A DNA stretch of 64,000 bases from positions 1 through 64,000 of the forward strand of contig CAYUWB010000002.1 in assembly GCA_964448305.1 (NCBI GenBank), written 5' to 3'. The notes beneath the pieces are model-generated. The model saw only the letters and a list, made by a program, of their open reading frames with translations. It was not told where the DNA came from and did not search any database. The first letter of the stretch is position 1; each line of letters starts with the position of its first letter. The translations under genes and the position numbers were made by a program. The DNA is from Thioglobus_C sp964448305. GTDB lineage: Bacteria > Pseudomonadota > Gammaproteobacteria > PS1 > Pseudothioglobaceae. Positions 34,420 through 41,908 of this stretch are shown one piece after another.

Positions 34420-34529
34420 TTTTTTTATCTATAGTAAGTCTATTATTAAACTTACTATAGATAAAAAAAGACCAACTAATGTTGGTCTTTTTTTAAAATA
34501 ATAGAGGCTTAATTAATAAGCCTCTATTA
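34420..34529. terminator. Three consecutive perfect hairpins after aprA
   Basis: In transcript order on the minus strand: a 13-bp stem (34529-34517 with 34511-34499), a 14-bp stem (34494-34481 with 34476-34463) ending in seven T, and a 20-bp stem (34469-34450 with 34439-34420) ending in seven T. All are perfect inverted repeats. The last two share the A/T-run 34463-34469. They end or slow the aprMBA transcript and may protect its 3' end. Confidence 0.85.
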
Positions 34530-34543
34530 CAGATTAAAACGTT

Positions 34544-36448
34544 TTACTTAGCTTTAAGCTCAGCTAACGCTTTATCTTCAATATCACCAACCAAGTGATA
34601 CAATGGCTGTTTCTCCATTGTGTACTCACCAGTAGTACGGTTATACTGTGATGTTGTTAGTACATGCCAATTTTCATCATCTAACTTCATCTTATCACCA
34701 CGGTAGTAGTAACCAGGCCAGCGAGTTTCCTCACGGAATAATGTGTGCTGTACAACACATTCAGAAGTACGGTGACGATGCTTAAGCTCCCATGCACGTA
34801 GTAACTGATGAATGTCTTCAGCAGCAACTTTGTCTAAATCTTCTTCAAGAATCTTAAGCTTGTGAAGACCCATGTTAAGTAGCTTGTCATTTGTCATGTA
34901 TGACACAGTAACACCACCTGCATATTCATCCATTAACTTCTGTAAACGTTGCAAACCAGGGAATGGCAAAATGTAACTTGGAGATACAGTACCACCAACA
35001 ATTTCATTACTTCCAACTTGGTAAGTCTCTAATGGCTTGTAGATTTCTGCTTTACGGTCATCAATTTGCTTCTGTGAAACACTAATTCCATCTGCTTTAC
35101 CATCATCAATATATTTACAAGCTGCTTTTGCAGAAATACGACCTTCAGTAAATGAACCTGATGAGAATGCGTGTGGCGTACCGCCAATTGCATCACCTGC
35201 ACCAAACAACCCTTCAACTGTCATCATACGGTTGTAACCCCAGTGGTACTCGGGAATATTACCCGAAATATCTACAGGGCCAGAACACCATGCACCACAA
35301 CCTGTTGCGTGAGAACCCATTACATAAGGCTCAGATGTTGTTAATTCAGGGTTAACATATTTAGGATCAATATCTGTTGCAGCCCATAATACCGCTTGAC
35401 CAACTGTCATACCTAAGAAGTTTTCCCAACCAACTTCTTCTAAGTGAGGGTCTTGGAATGCTTCCATTGTCACCATGTGAATTGGACCGCGACCCGCATT
35501 TACTTCTGAGATAAATGCATGGTTACGTAAACATGTAGGAATAGGTCTGTGAGACGCATGAGAAGCCTCTGGATCTAAGTATTCTTTACCAACCATTTCT
35601 TGTAATGCTGGGAACCACTTTGATTCATACTCATCACCATAAGCATTTTGTGTGTATGTCTTAAGGTGTAAGAAGTATGCGCCTACTGGACCATAACCAT
35701 CTTTAAATCGAGCAAGAACGATACGGTTTTCCATTTGTGTCATCTTAGCGCCTGCTTCAATCATTAATGCGTAAGCAGAACCTGAAGACCATGGAGCGTA
35801 CCATACACGACCTGCGCCTTCACCCACTGAACGTGGTTTAAAGATATTAGATGCACCACCCGCACCACAGATTACTGTCTTAGATTTAAATACGTGGTAA
35901 TTACCTGTACGTACGTTAAAACCAACAGCGCCTGCAATACGATTATCTTTTGCGTCATCCATCAATAAATGTGTAACCATGATACGGTTAAATGTTTTAT
36001 CAGCGTTTACTTTCGCTGCTTCTGCAACGATAGGCTTATAAGATTCACCGTGGATCATGATCTGCCAGCGACCTTCACGCATGTAAGCGCCAGTATCTGG
36101 GTTTTTCATTAATGGCAAACCCCACTCTTCAAATTTATGAACTGCCGAGTCAACGTGACGAGCCATATCAAAAGCTAAGTCTTCACGAAGCATACCCATT
36201 AAATCGATACGTGCATAACGTACGTGATCTTCAGGATTGTTCTCACCCCAACGAGTACCCATGTAACAGTTAATAGCATATAAACCTTGAGCAACCGCAC
36301 CTGAACGATCAATGTTTGCTTTTTCAGCAATTACAATCTTCTTGTCGCGTCCCCAGTGTCTTGCTTCATAAGCAGCGCCTGTACCGCCTAAACCTGCACC
36401 GACAACTAAAATATCAATGTTGTCTTCTGTAATTGTCTTGTAACCCAT
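34544..36448 (-). CDS. aprA: Adenylylsulfate reductase, alpha subunit
   Basis: FAD-containing catalytic subunit of dissimilatory APS reductase, in sulfur oxidisers running sulfite plus AMP to APS. The FAD dinucleotide motif DILVVGAGLGGTGAAYEA is at residues 8-25. The fumarate-reductase-like body carries CGAGGASNIFKPRS near residue 193 and the FAD-binding VEGLFGAGDAIGGTPHAFSSG near residue 408-428. Arg and His residues around the substrate pocket are in RFKDGYGPVGAYF. The 634 aa is a normal length. It overlaps aprB by one nt and is followed by strong hairpins. Confidence 0.98.
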   Translation of the reverse strand: MGYKTITEDNIDILVVGAGLGGTGAAYEARHWGRDKKIVIAEKANIDRSGAVAQGLYAINCYMGTRWGENNPEDHVRYARIDLMGMLREDLAFDMARHVDSAVHKFEEWGLPLMKNPDTGAYMREGRWQIMIHGESYKPIVAEAAKVNADKTFNRIMVTHLLMDDAKDNRIAGAVGFNVRTGNYHVFKSKTVICGAGGASNIFKPRSVGEGAGRVWYAPWSSGSAYALMIEAGAKMTQMENRIVLARFKDGYGPVGAYFLHLKTYTQNAYGDEYESKWFPALQEMVGKEYLDPEASHASHRPIPTCLRNHAFISEVNAGRGPIHMVTMEAFQDPHLEEVGWENFLGMTVGQAVLWAATDIDPKYVNPELTTSEPYVMGSHATGCGAWCSGPVDISGNIPEYHWGYNRMMTVEGLFGAGDAIGGTPHAFSSGSFTEGRISAKAACKYIDDGKADGISVSQKQIDDRKAEIYKPLETYQVGSNEIVGGTVSPSYILPFPGLQRLQKLMDEYAGGVTVSYMTNDKLLNMGLHKLKILEEDLDKVAAEDIHQLLRAWELKHRHRTSECVVQHTLFREETRWPGYYYRGDKMKLDDENWHVLTTSQYNRTTGEYTMEKQPLYHLVGDIEDKALAELKAK

Positions 36449-36927
36449 TAGTAGTAAACTCCTTCTTTAAGTTCTAAACCGTTAGATTCTAGCGTATGTA
36501 AGCCGCCATCGTCTAAACGAATTGCTTCTGGCTCAAAAGCCAATAATTCACTGTCACGTTCTTCTTGAGTTGGTGCAGCTTCATTTCTAAAGTCTGGAAT
36601 TTCTGAACCCCATGGCTTAGTTGTGATTGGTGATAAGAAGTTCTTAACACGGCCATCACGGAATTTAACTCTCCATGCGATCGTTCCTTTTCTTTCATCA
36701 CGTAGTACACGAACACTATGACCTAGTGGTGCAAAGTCTGCATAACCACGTACGTCAATTGCTTGGTGTGGACATGCTTTAACACATGAGTAACACTCCC
36801 AACACATGTTAGGTTCAATATTTAGGGCACGACGATATTTCTTATCGATGTGCATAATGTCAGATGGGCAGATATCTACACAATGTCCACAACCATCACA
36901 ACGGGTCATATATACAAAAGTTGGCAT
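36448..36927 (-). CDS. aprB: Adenylylsulfate reductase, beta subunit
   Basis: Iron-sulfur subunit passing electrons between AprA and the membrane. Two [4Fe-4S] motifs are visible, CDGCGHCVDICPSD (residues 9-22) and CWECYSCVKACPHQ (near residues 42-55). A C-terminal tail (about residues 90-159) wraps AprA in known structures. The length is 159 aa. The stop codon overlaps the aprA start. A GGAAATAA-like region precedes its ATG, 36 nt after aprM. Confidence 0.98.
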   Translation of the reverse strand: MPTFVYMTRCDGCGHCVDICPSDIMHIDKKYRRALNIEPNMCWECYSCVKACPHQAIDVRGYADFAPLGHSVRVLRDERKGTIAWRVKFRDGRVKNFLSPITTKPWGSEIPDFRNEAAPTQEERDSELLAFEPEAIRLDDGGLHTLESNGLELKEGVYY

Positions 36928-36963
36928 ATTATTTCCTCTCTCTTAAGTTAATTAGTTAATAAA

Positions 36964-37830
36964 TTAGTAATGTTTTGGCGCTTCACGCTTAATACCCAGA
37001 CCCATATCCATTGGCGCGTCTTTTAGAAGCTCCATTGAGTGTCTGTTTTGCTGCCATTCCATGTCTCTTGTCTCGTGAGGCAAGTTCTCATTTGTACCAT
37101 TAGCTTCAATGATGCGCTTATTGTAAGCAGCCATTGGCTTAAAGAACATATGAGAGAATTTAGACCAGTAAACGCTACCAAATAATGCTGTAGTTGAGAT
37201 GATTAAGAAAATAAACCATCCTCCTGTTCCACCACCAGTGTAAGTCCAACCTAATGCTGCCAATGATGTACCCATTAAACCTAGTGAAAAGATATCTTTT
37301 CTAAGATCGATTTGGAAAATTGATTGGCCTTCAGCTTGACAATCAACTTTAAATGCAAACCAGTAACCCCAGCTACCAACTAACAACATAATCGCACCGA
37401 TATTCCATGCTGTTGCTAATGTTGTTGTTTGTGCTTCACCATAAATAATCATCGCTGTTGCAGCAACGAATAAAACGAAACCCCACATTGTAAAGATATG
37501 CACTAATCTACGTGGTCCGTTAGAAAACTCACCTGCAGTTGCAACATCTACTGCCACTGTGCCAACCAATGCGTTTACCTTGTCACCAGCGCTAAGTTGC
37601 TTTAATCTACCTTTTTCATTACCAATCGAAGACTCTGCTTCGCCTGCTGCTAATAGCTCTTCTGCTTTATCAGCTGCTTGAAAAAAGTACGTCGCACTTT
37701 TCTTATGTAATAAATCAGCAATTGTCATTACAATGACTGATGCAATCATGACAGAAACATACATTTGCATGTCTGCCCATGCGATACCATTTTCAGCTAA
37801 CGCTGCAATTGGTGTTGTAGTGATATCCAT
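36964..37830 (-). CDS. aprM: AprM, membrane anchor of APS reductase
   Basis: A 288-aa inner-membrane protein with about five to six hydrophobic segments (around residues 20-40, 102-122, 130-155, 175-195 and 205-225). In sulfur oxidisers of this lineage AprM is thought to link AprBA to the quinone pool in place of QmoABC. It lies directly upstream of aprB with a 36-nt gap and has the first start codon after the promoter at 37939-37967. The assignment rests on membrane topology, sequence resemblance and the strict aprM-aprB-aprA order. Confidence 0.93.
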   Translation of the reverse strand: MDITTTPIAALAENGIAWADMQMYVSVMIASVIVMTIADLLHKKSATYFFQAADKAEELLAAGEAESSIGNEKGRLKQLSAGDKVNALVGTVAVDVATAGEFSNGPRRLVHIFTMWGFVLFVAATAMIIYGEAQTTTLATAWNIGAIMLLVGSWGYWFAFKVDCQAEGQSIFQIDLRKDIFSLGLMGTSLAALGWTYTGGGTGGWFIFLIISTTALFGSVYWSKFSHMFFKPMAAYNKRIIEANGTNENLPHETRDMEWQQNRHSMELLKDAPMDMGLGIKREAPKHY

Positions 37831-37938
37831 TTTTCCTCCTTAGGGTTTTATTAATCACAATCCAAAACTATTAACAACCTTGCTAATAATCTGTTTTTTT
37901 AGATTTCGAGCGCCGTTGAGTGCGCTAAAAATCCAATT

Positions 37939-37967
37939 ATTATACTTATAATATTTTTTCTTTACAA
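37939..37967 (-). promoter_or_regulatory. Sigma-70-type promoter of aprMBA
   Basis: On the minus strand, TTGTAA (37967-37962) is followed after exactly 17 nt by TATAAT (37944-37939). Transcription would start near 37932, giving an untranslated leader of about 100 nt before aprM. It allows aprMBA expression separate from sat. Confidence 0.65.
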
Positions 37968-37986
37968 TGAAAAAATAAATAAGTTG

Positions 37987-39195
37987 TTATTTAGCCGAGT
38001 GTCCGCTCAACTTAATTTCTACCTTGTCTTCTTCCTTAATACCCGCGTAGTATGCTTGTAGAACTTTAGCCACTTCAGGACGTGAAAATTCTTCAGGAAG
38101 ATCTTCGCCATCTGATAGCATCTTACGCACTTTAGAACCAGAAAGAAGTACACGATCTTTTGCTTCATGCGGACAAGTTTTCATTGAAGACATACCGCCA
38201 CATTCATGACACCAGAATGTCCAGTCAATCTTAAGTGGCTGTGTAACAAGCGCATCGTCAGCAATTTCATCAAAAATGTTATGCGCATCAAATGGACCGT
38301 AGTAATCATCAACACCTGCGTGGTCACGACCGACGATTAAGTGTGAACAACCGTAGTTTTGTCTAAATAGTGCGTGTAATAATGCTTCACGTGGACCAGC
38401 ATAACGCATGTCTAATGGGTAGCCAGATTGCAATACTGTATTAGGCACAAAGTATTTATCAATTAAAGTTGAAATCGCTTCTGAACGCACATCAGCAGGA
38501 ATATCGCCAGCCTTAAGGCCGCCCAATACCGAGTGAACCATTACGCCGTCACAAATCTCGACTGCAATCTTCGCTAAATATTCATGTGAACGGTGCATCG
38601 GGTTACGTGTTTGGAATGCTGCGATTGTTTTCCAGCCTTTGTCGTCAAAGTAAGCACGAGTTTCAGCAGGTGTCATGTACAAATCACCAAACTTTGCTGG
38701 GAAGCCGCCATCAGATAACACTTTAATAGGACCTGCAAGATTGTATTTACCTTGCGCCTGAACCATGACAACGCCAGGATGTGCATCTTCAGTTGTTTTA
38801 AAAACTGTTTCACACTCATGATCTTTATCAATAGAGTATTTTTCAGTGACTGTCATTGTTGCAAGAATATCGCCAGATTTTCCACTCACGATGGCAACTT
38901 CATCGCCTGCCTTTACATCTTCGTCATCCGTTGATAAAGTAACAGGGATTGGCCAGAATAAGCCGTTAGTCATAGTCATGTTGTCACAAACACCTTTCCA
39001 GTCTGCTTCACCCATGAAGCCATCTAGCGGGTTGAAACCACCAATACCAAGCATAACGATATCGCCTTCTTCTCTAGAAGAACAAGTGATTTTTGCAAGT
39101 GATTCAGCTCTTGTTAGCTCTGCAGTTAATGCGTCGCCTGATAGTGCTAATTCGTTAATTGTGTCACTGCCGTGTGGTGGGACTAATTTTGACAT
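37987..39195 (-). CDS. sat: Sulfate adenylyltransferase (dissimilatory ATP sulfurylase)
   Basis: Converts APS and PPi to ATP and sulfate in the oxidative direction, giving substrate-level ATP. The active-site motif QTRNPMHRSHEYL (QxRNPxHxxHE) is near residue 195, GRDHAGVDDYYG near residue 285 and SGSKVRKML near residue 355. A Cys cluster CHECGGMSSMKTCPH near residue 325 suggests the zinc-containing form of dissimilatory enzymes. The length is 402 aa, without an APS kinase domain. TATAAT on the minus strand (39230-39225) is a probable -10, about 30 nt before the ATG. It precedes aprM. Confidence 0.97.
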   Translation of the reverse strand: MSKLVPPHGSDTINELALSGDALTAELTRAESLAKITCSSREEGDIVMLGIGGFNPLDGFMGEADWKGVCDNMTMTNGLFWPIPVTLSTDDEDVKAGDEVAIVSGKSGDILATMTVTEKYSIDKDHECETVFKTTEDAHPGVVMVQAQGKYNLAGPIKVLSDGGFPAKFGDLYMTPAETRAYFDDKGWKTIAAFQTRNPMHRSHEYLAKIAVEICDGVMVHSVLGGLKAGDIPADVRSEAISTLIDKYFVPNTVLQSGYPLDMRYAGPREALLHALFRQNYGCSHLIVGRDHAGVDDYYGPFDAHNIFDEIADDALVTQPLKIDWTFWCHECGGMSSMKTCPHEAKDRVLLSGSKVRKMLSDGEDLPEEFSRPEVAKVLQAYYAGIKEEDKVEIKLSGHSAK

Positions 39196-39344
39196 GTCTA
39201 TCCTATATTAATTTAAAAGGAGAAATTATACCGATAGGCGTTTTTTAACGCATTATTTTATGGTAATATTCTGATATACCCCCTAAGAGATACTCTCAAT
39301 AAAACAGAGTAAAAGGGTCAGGAATTAACGAAAGAAAAAGTGTT

Positions 39345-39788
39345 TTACGACGTCATGCACGATTTAAAAATAGAGCGATGTACATCACCAATACTGACGA
39401 TACCGACCAGCTTACCTTTGTGGGTAACTGGGATTCTTCTAAACTTTCTAAGCCACATGGTGCTAGCCGCTTTTAAGCAAGGCATGTCAAGGTCGATACT
39501 AGCAACGCCCTTAGTCATTAGCTCACCAATCTTAACGTTCATGGTGTCTTTGTAATTGTGTTCCATGTTTTCAAAATCAAGATGCGTGTCACTCATCACT
39601 TCATCAAGCTTTGGAAACATGTGTTGCAAAATATCTTTTTCAGAAATGATACCAACCAAGTTATTGTCACCATCAACCACAGGTGCGCCACTAATATGAT
39701 CCATCACCATCATAATGGCAATATCTTTCACTGGTTGATCTGGTGTAACTGTTTTAACGTTAGTTGACATAATGTCTTGAACTTGCAT
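39345..39788 (-). CDS. Tandem CBS-domain protein
   Basis: A 147-aa protein consisting of two CBS motifs: residues 3-60 (MSTNVKTVTPDQPVKDIA, then ISGAPVVDGDNNLVGIISEKDIL) and residues 85-145 (LMTKGVASIDLDMPCLKAA, then RRIPVTHKGKLVGIVSIGDV). Such pairs bind adenine nucleotides and often sense AMP/ATP ratio. It lies 149 nt upstream of sat in the same direction. A sensor role for the AMP-dependent sulfite oxidation pathway is plausible but only inferred. No other domain is attached. Confidence 0.88.
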   Translation of the reverse strand: MQVQDIMSTNVKTVTPDQPVKDIAIMMVMDHISGAPVVDGDNNLVGIISEKDILQHMFPKLDEVMSDTHLDFENMEHNYKDTMNVKIGELMTKGVASIDLDMPCLKAASTMWLRKFRRIPVTHKGKLVGIVSIGDVHRSIFKSCMTS

Positions 39789-39863
39789 AATTTTTTCTCC
39801 GTTGTGTATTTATATAGACGAATGAGTTTTTGTATTCTACCGCGTTAATATTGGTGTGGCAAG

Positions 39864-40349
39864 TTACAATTTAATTTTAAATTTAACTCGCTCAGCACCG
39901 TCTTTAGACTTCTGCGCAATCACTTTGTCATTTTTAATATCATAGTCTAATGTACCACCACTAAAAGAATCAAATCCTTGTATTAAATGCGCCTTACCTT
40001 TTAAATGCACAAATTCCTTCTTGATTAAGTAAGTAATATTGAGTGCAGTAGCTTCAATAAAACGCGGCTGATTAGGCTGGTTTTGCTTGTAATGTGCTGG
40101 TTTATTTTTATCGCCTTTAGCAATGACTTTGGTCACTTCTTTTTGCGAACTAAATAACTGTATTTTTTCAGCGCTGAGTGTTAACGAGCCTTGCACAACC
40201 TTGGCATCACCGGTATAAGTGCTTAACCCTTTTCGCTCATCAATAACCACCGTATAAGCTTTAATACTGATGGGTTCTTTGGCATCATCTGGCATGGCAT
40301 TAACACCAAAAGAATAACCACACAACAAGGCCAAAATAATTTTATTCAT
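39864..40349 (-). CDS. lptA: LptA, periplasmic LPS transport protein
   Basis: A 161-aa OstA-fold protein that forms the periplasmic bridge for lipopolysaccharide. Signal peptide MNKIILALLCGYSFGVNA, then the beta-jellyroll pattern (AYTVVIDERKGLSTYTGDAK, LTLSAEKIQLF and so on). The ATG at 40349 is used; an in-frame start upstream inside lptC would spoil the signal peptide. It overlaps lptC by 8 nt. lptB, usually next, is not here; a CBS protein gene follows. Confidence 0.88.
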   Translation of the reverse strand: MNKIILALLCGYSFGVNAMPDDAKEPISIKAYTVVIDERKGLSTYTGDAKVVQGSLTLSAEKIQLFSSQKEVTKVIAKGDKNKPAHYKQNQPNQPRFIEATALNITYLIKKEFVHLKGKAHLIQGFDSFSGGTLDYDIKNDKVIAQKSKDGAERVKFKIKL

Positions 40350-41301
40350 AACGACCCACCACACCGCCAGTTAGCTTAATCTTTTGATTTTTGGCATCAT
40401 AATGCATCCCCGTTGCATGGATATCAGCCACCTCGGATTGATAGCGTATTCTCTCTTTGGTTCGATACACTTCATTACCTTCAGACTGATCAACAATCAA
40501 ATCTTCGGTATTAATCTTAGAGCCTGAATTTTGCAAAATTTTTACCTTACCTAACAACTGAACAATTTCTTTGCGCATGTCCATATCAATACCACCCGCA
40601 TAGATCTTATTGTCAGTGGCCAAATAGGTTGTATCATTTTTAGAATAATAATGTTTCTGACCATTCGATTGGTCGATATATAGATCCTTGGTTAATATTT
40701 TTTGCCCTGTATCTTGGTTAATACTGGTTTTTCCTAGCAGCTTCATTTTGTCTTCTTTGGCTTTCATGCGCATGCCTTGGGCAATAATTTTTGCACGTTC
40801 GCCTAGATAAGTCACTTTCTTTTCACTAATTAAATCATCAGTTTTAGTGCTAACCAACAACTCTTGTGTATTCATTTTATGGGTTATTCCTGCGCTTGAT
40901 CGGACATCTACTTTGCCTTTAAATTTAATCTCGCCACTGTCCAAATAGTTAGCGCGATTTGAAGTCAAAATATAATCCTCATCGCCTTTTTCGTTGTAAG
41001 TAATAACTTTTGGGTTTAATAATAAGGCTGGCGTGTTTTTAAAATTGAAATAACTTTTGGCTTCAACAAAATGAGACAATTTTTGATTTTCATCAAACTC
41101 TTGCAAAGCAAAGTTATCAATTTTCTCCACATAAGACACTTCTTTCGATACCACTTCATTTTCAGTTAGTGGCGCTGGATCCTTATCCTGCAGGGCATTA
41201 AATGAATACGACAAGCCCTGCATCAAAAGCCACATGGCGCCAATAACCACTATAATAAAAACTGTGATTAATAGATTGTGTCTTAATTGAAAACTAGCCA
41301 T
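40342..41301 (-). CDS. lptC: Extended LptC with three OstA-like repeats
   Basis: Inner-membrane bitopic component of the Lpt machine, with one helix at residues 9-30 and a periplasmic beta-jellyroll. LptC is usually near 190 aa; this one has 319. Residues 129 onward contain three similar units of about 62 aa, each starting GKV or GKT (near 129, 193 and 255) and ending in a K-x-x-L-L/T-G step, with a middle tract of the type KDLYIDQSNG or EDLIVDQSEG. It is encoded upstream of lptA with an 8-nt overlap. The start codon is one base away from the divergent thiE start. Confidence 0.85.
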   Translation of the reverse strand: MASFQLRHNLLITVFIIVVIGAMWLLMQGLSYSFNALQDKDPAPLTENEVVSKEVSYVEKIDNFALQEFDENQKLSHFVEAKSYFNFKNTPALLLNPKVITYNEKGDEDYILTSNRANYLDSGEIKFKGKVDVRSSAGITHKMNTQELLVSTKTDDLISEKKVTYLGERAKIIAQGMRMKAKEDKMKLLGKTSINQDTGQKILTKDLYIDQSNGQKHYYSKNDTTYLATDNKIYAGGIDMDMRKEIVQLLGKVKILQNSGSKINTEDLIVDQSEGNEVYRTKERIRYQSEVADIHATGMHYDAKNQKIKLTGGVVGRYE

Positions 41302-41302
41302 T

Positions 41303-41908
41303 GTGTATCATAAAAAAATTAGTGGTATTTATGCCATAACACCTAATAAAGTCCTTGATCTTAATATCATAGAACAAACCATTATCACGCATAAAATTAG
41401 CATACTGCAATATCGTCATAAAACAACCGATGTATCAATTAAGCTTAACGAAGCCAAGCAATTACAACAGTTGTGTTTAAGACATAATACTTTATTTATC
41501 ATCAATGATGATATTAACCTAGCGCAAAAAATAGGGGCTGATGGCGTGCACCTAGGGAAAAATGACGAATCCATTCTCACCGCTAGAGAGCAATTAGGTG
41601 ATAAAGCCATTATTGGCGTATCTTGCTATAACGATATAAAGCTGGCCAAAATAGCACAAAACAATGGCGCTAACTATGTCGCTTTTGGTGCTCTGTTTGC
41701 CTCACTAACCAAACCTGACACAGCCCAATGCTCGCTTGATGTTGTTACACAAGCTAAACAAATACTTGATATTCCCATTGTTGGCATTGGCGGCATTAAC
41801 TTAGACAATCAGCAACAAGCATTTGATGCGGGCTGTGATGCTGTGGCGATGATTAATGCGTTATTTCAATCAGCTGACCAACAGCGGGGCAGTAAAGCGC
41901 GCACTTAA
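41303..41908 (+). CDS. thiE: Thiamine-phosphate synthase
   Basis: TIM-barrel enzyme joining HMP-PP and thiazole phosphate to thiamine phosphate with release of PPi. Visible motifs: SGIYAITPN at the start, ILQYRHKT near residue 34 (QYR), INDDINLAQKIGADGVHLGK near residue 68, GVSCYN near residue 106, VAFGALFASLTKP near residue 124 and IVGIGGI near residue 156. The start is a GTG at 41303. The 201 aa is typical. Its start codon is separated from the lptC start by a single base, and its end overlaps the AddA-like gene by 56 nt. Confidence 0.9.
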   Translation: MYHKKISGIYAITPNKVLDLNIIEQTIITHKISILQYRHKTTDVSIKLNEAKQLQQLCLRHNTLFIINDDINLAQKIGADGVHLGKNDESILTAREQLGDKAIIGVSCYNDIKLAKIAQNNGANYVAFGALFASLTKPDTAQCSLDVVTQAKQILDIPIVGIGGINLDNQQQAFDAGCDAVAMINALFQSADQQRGSKART

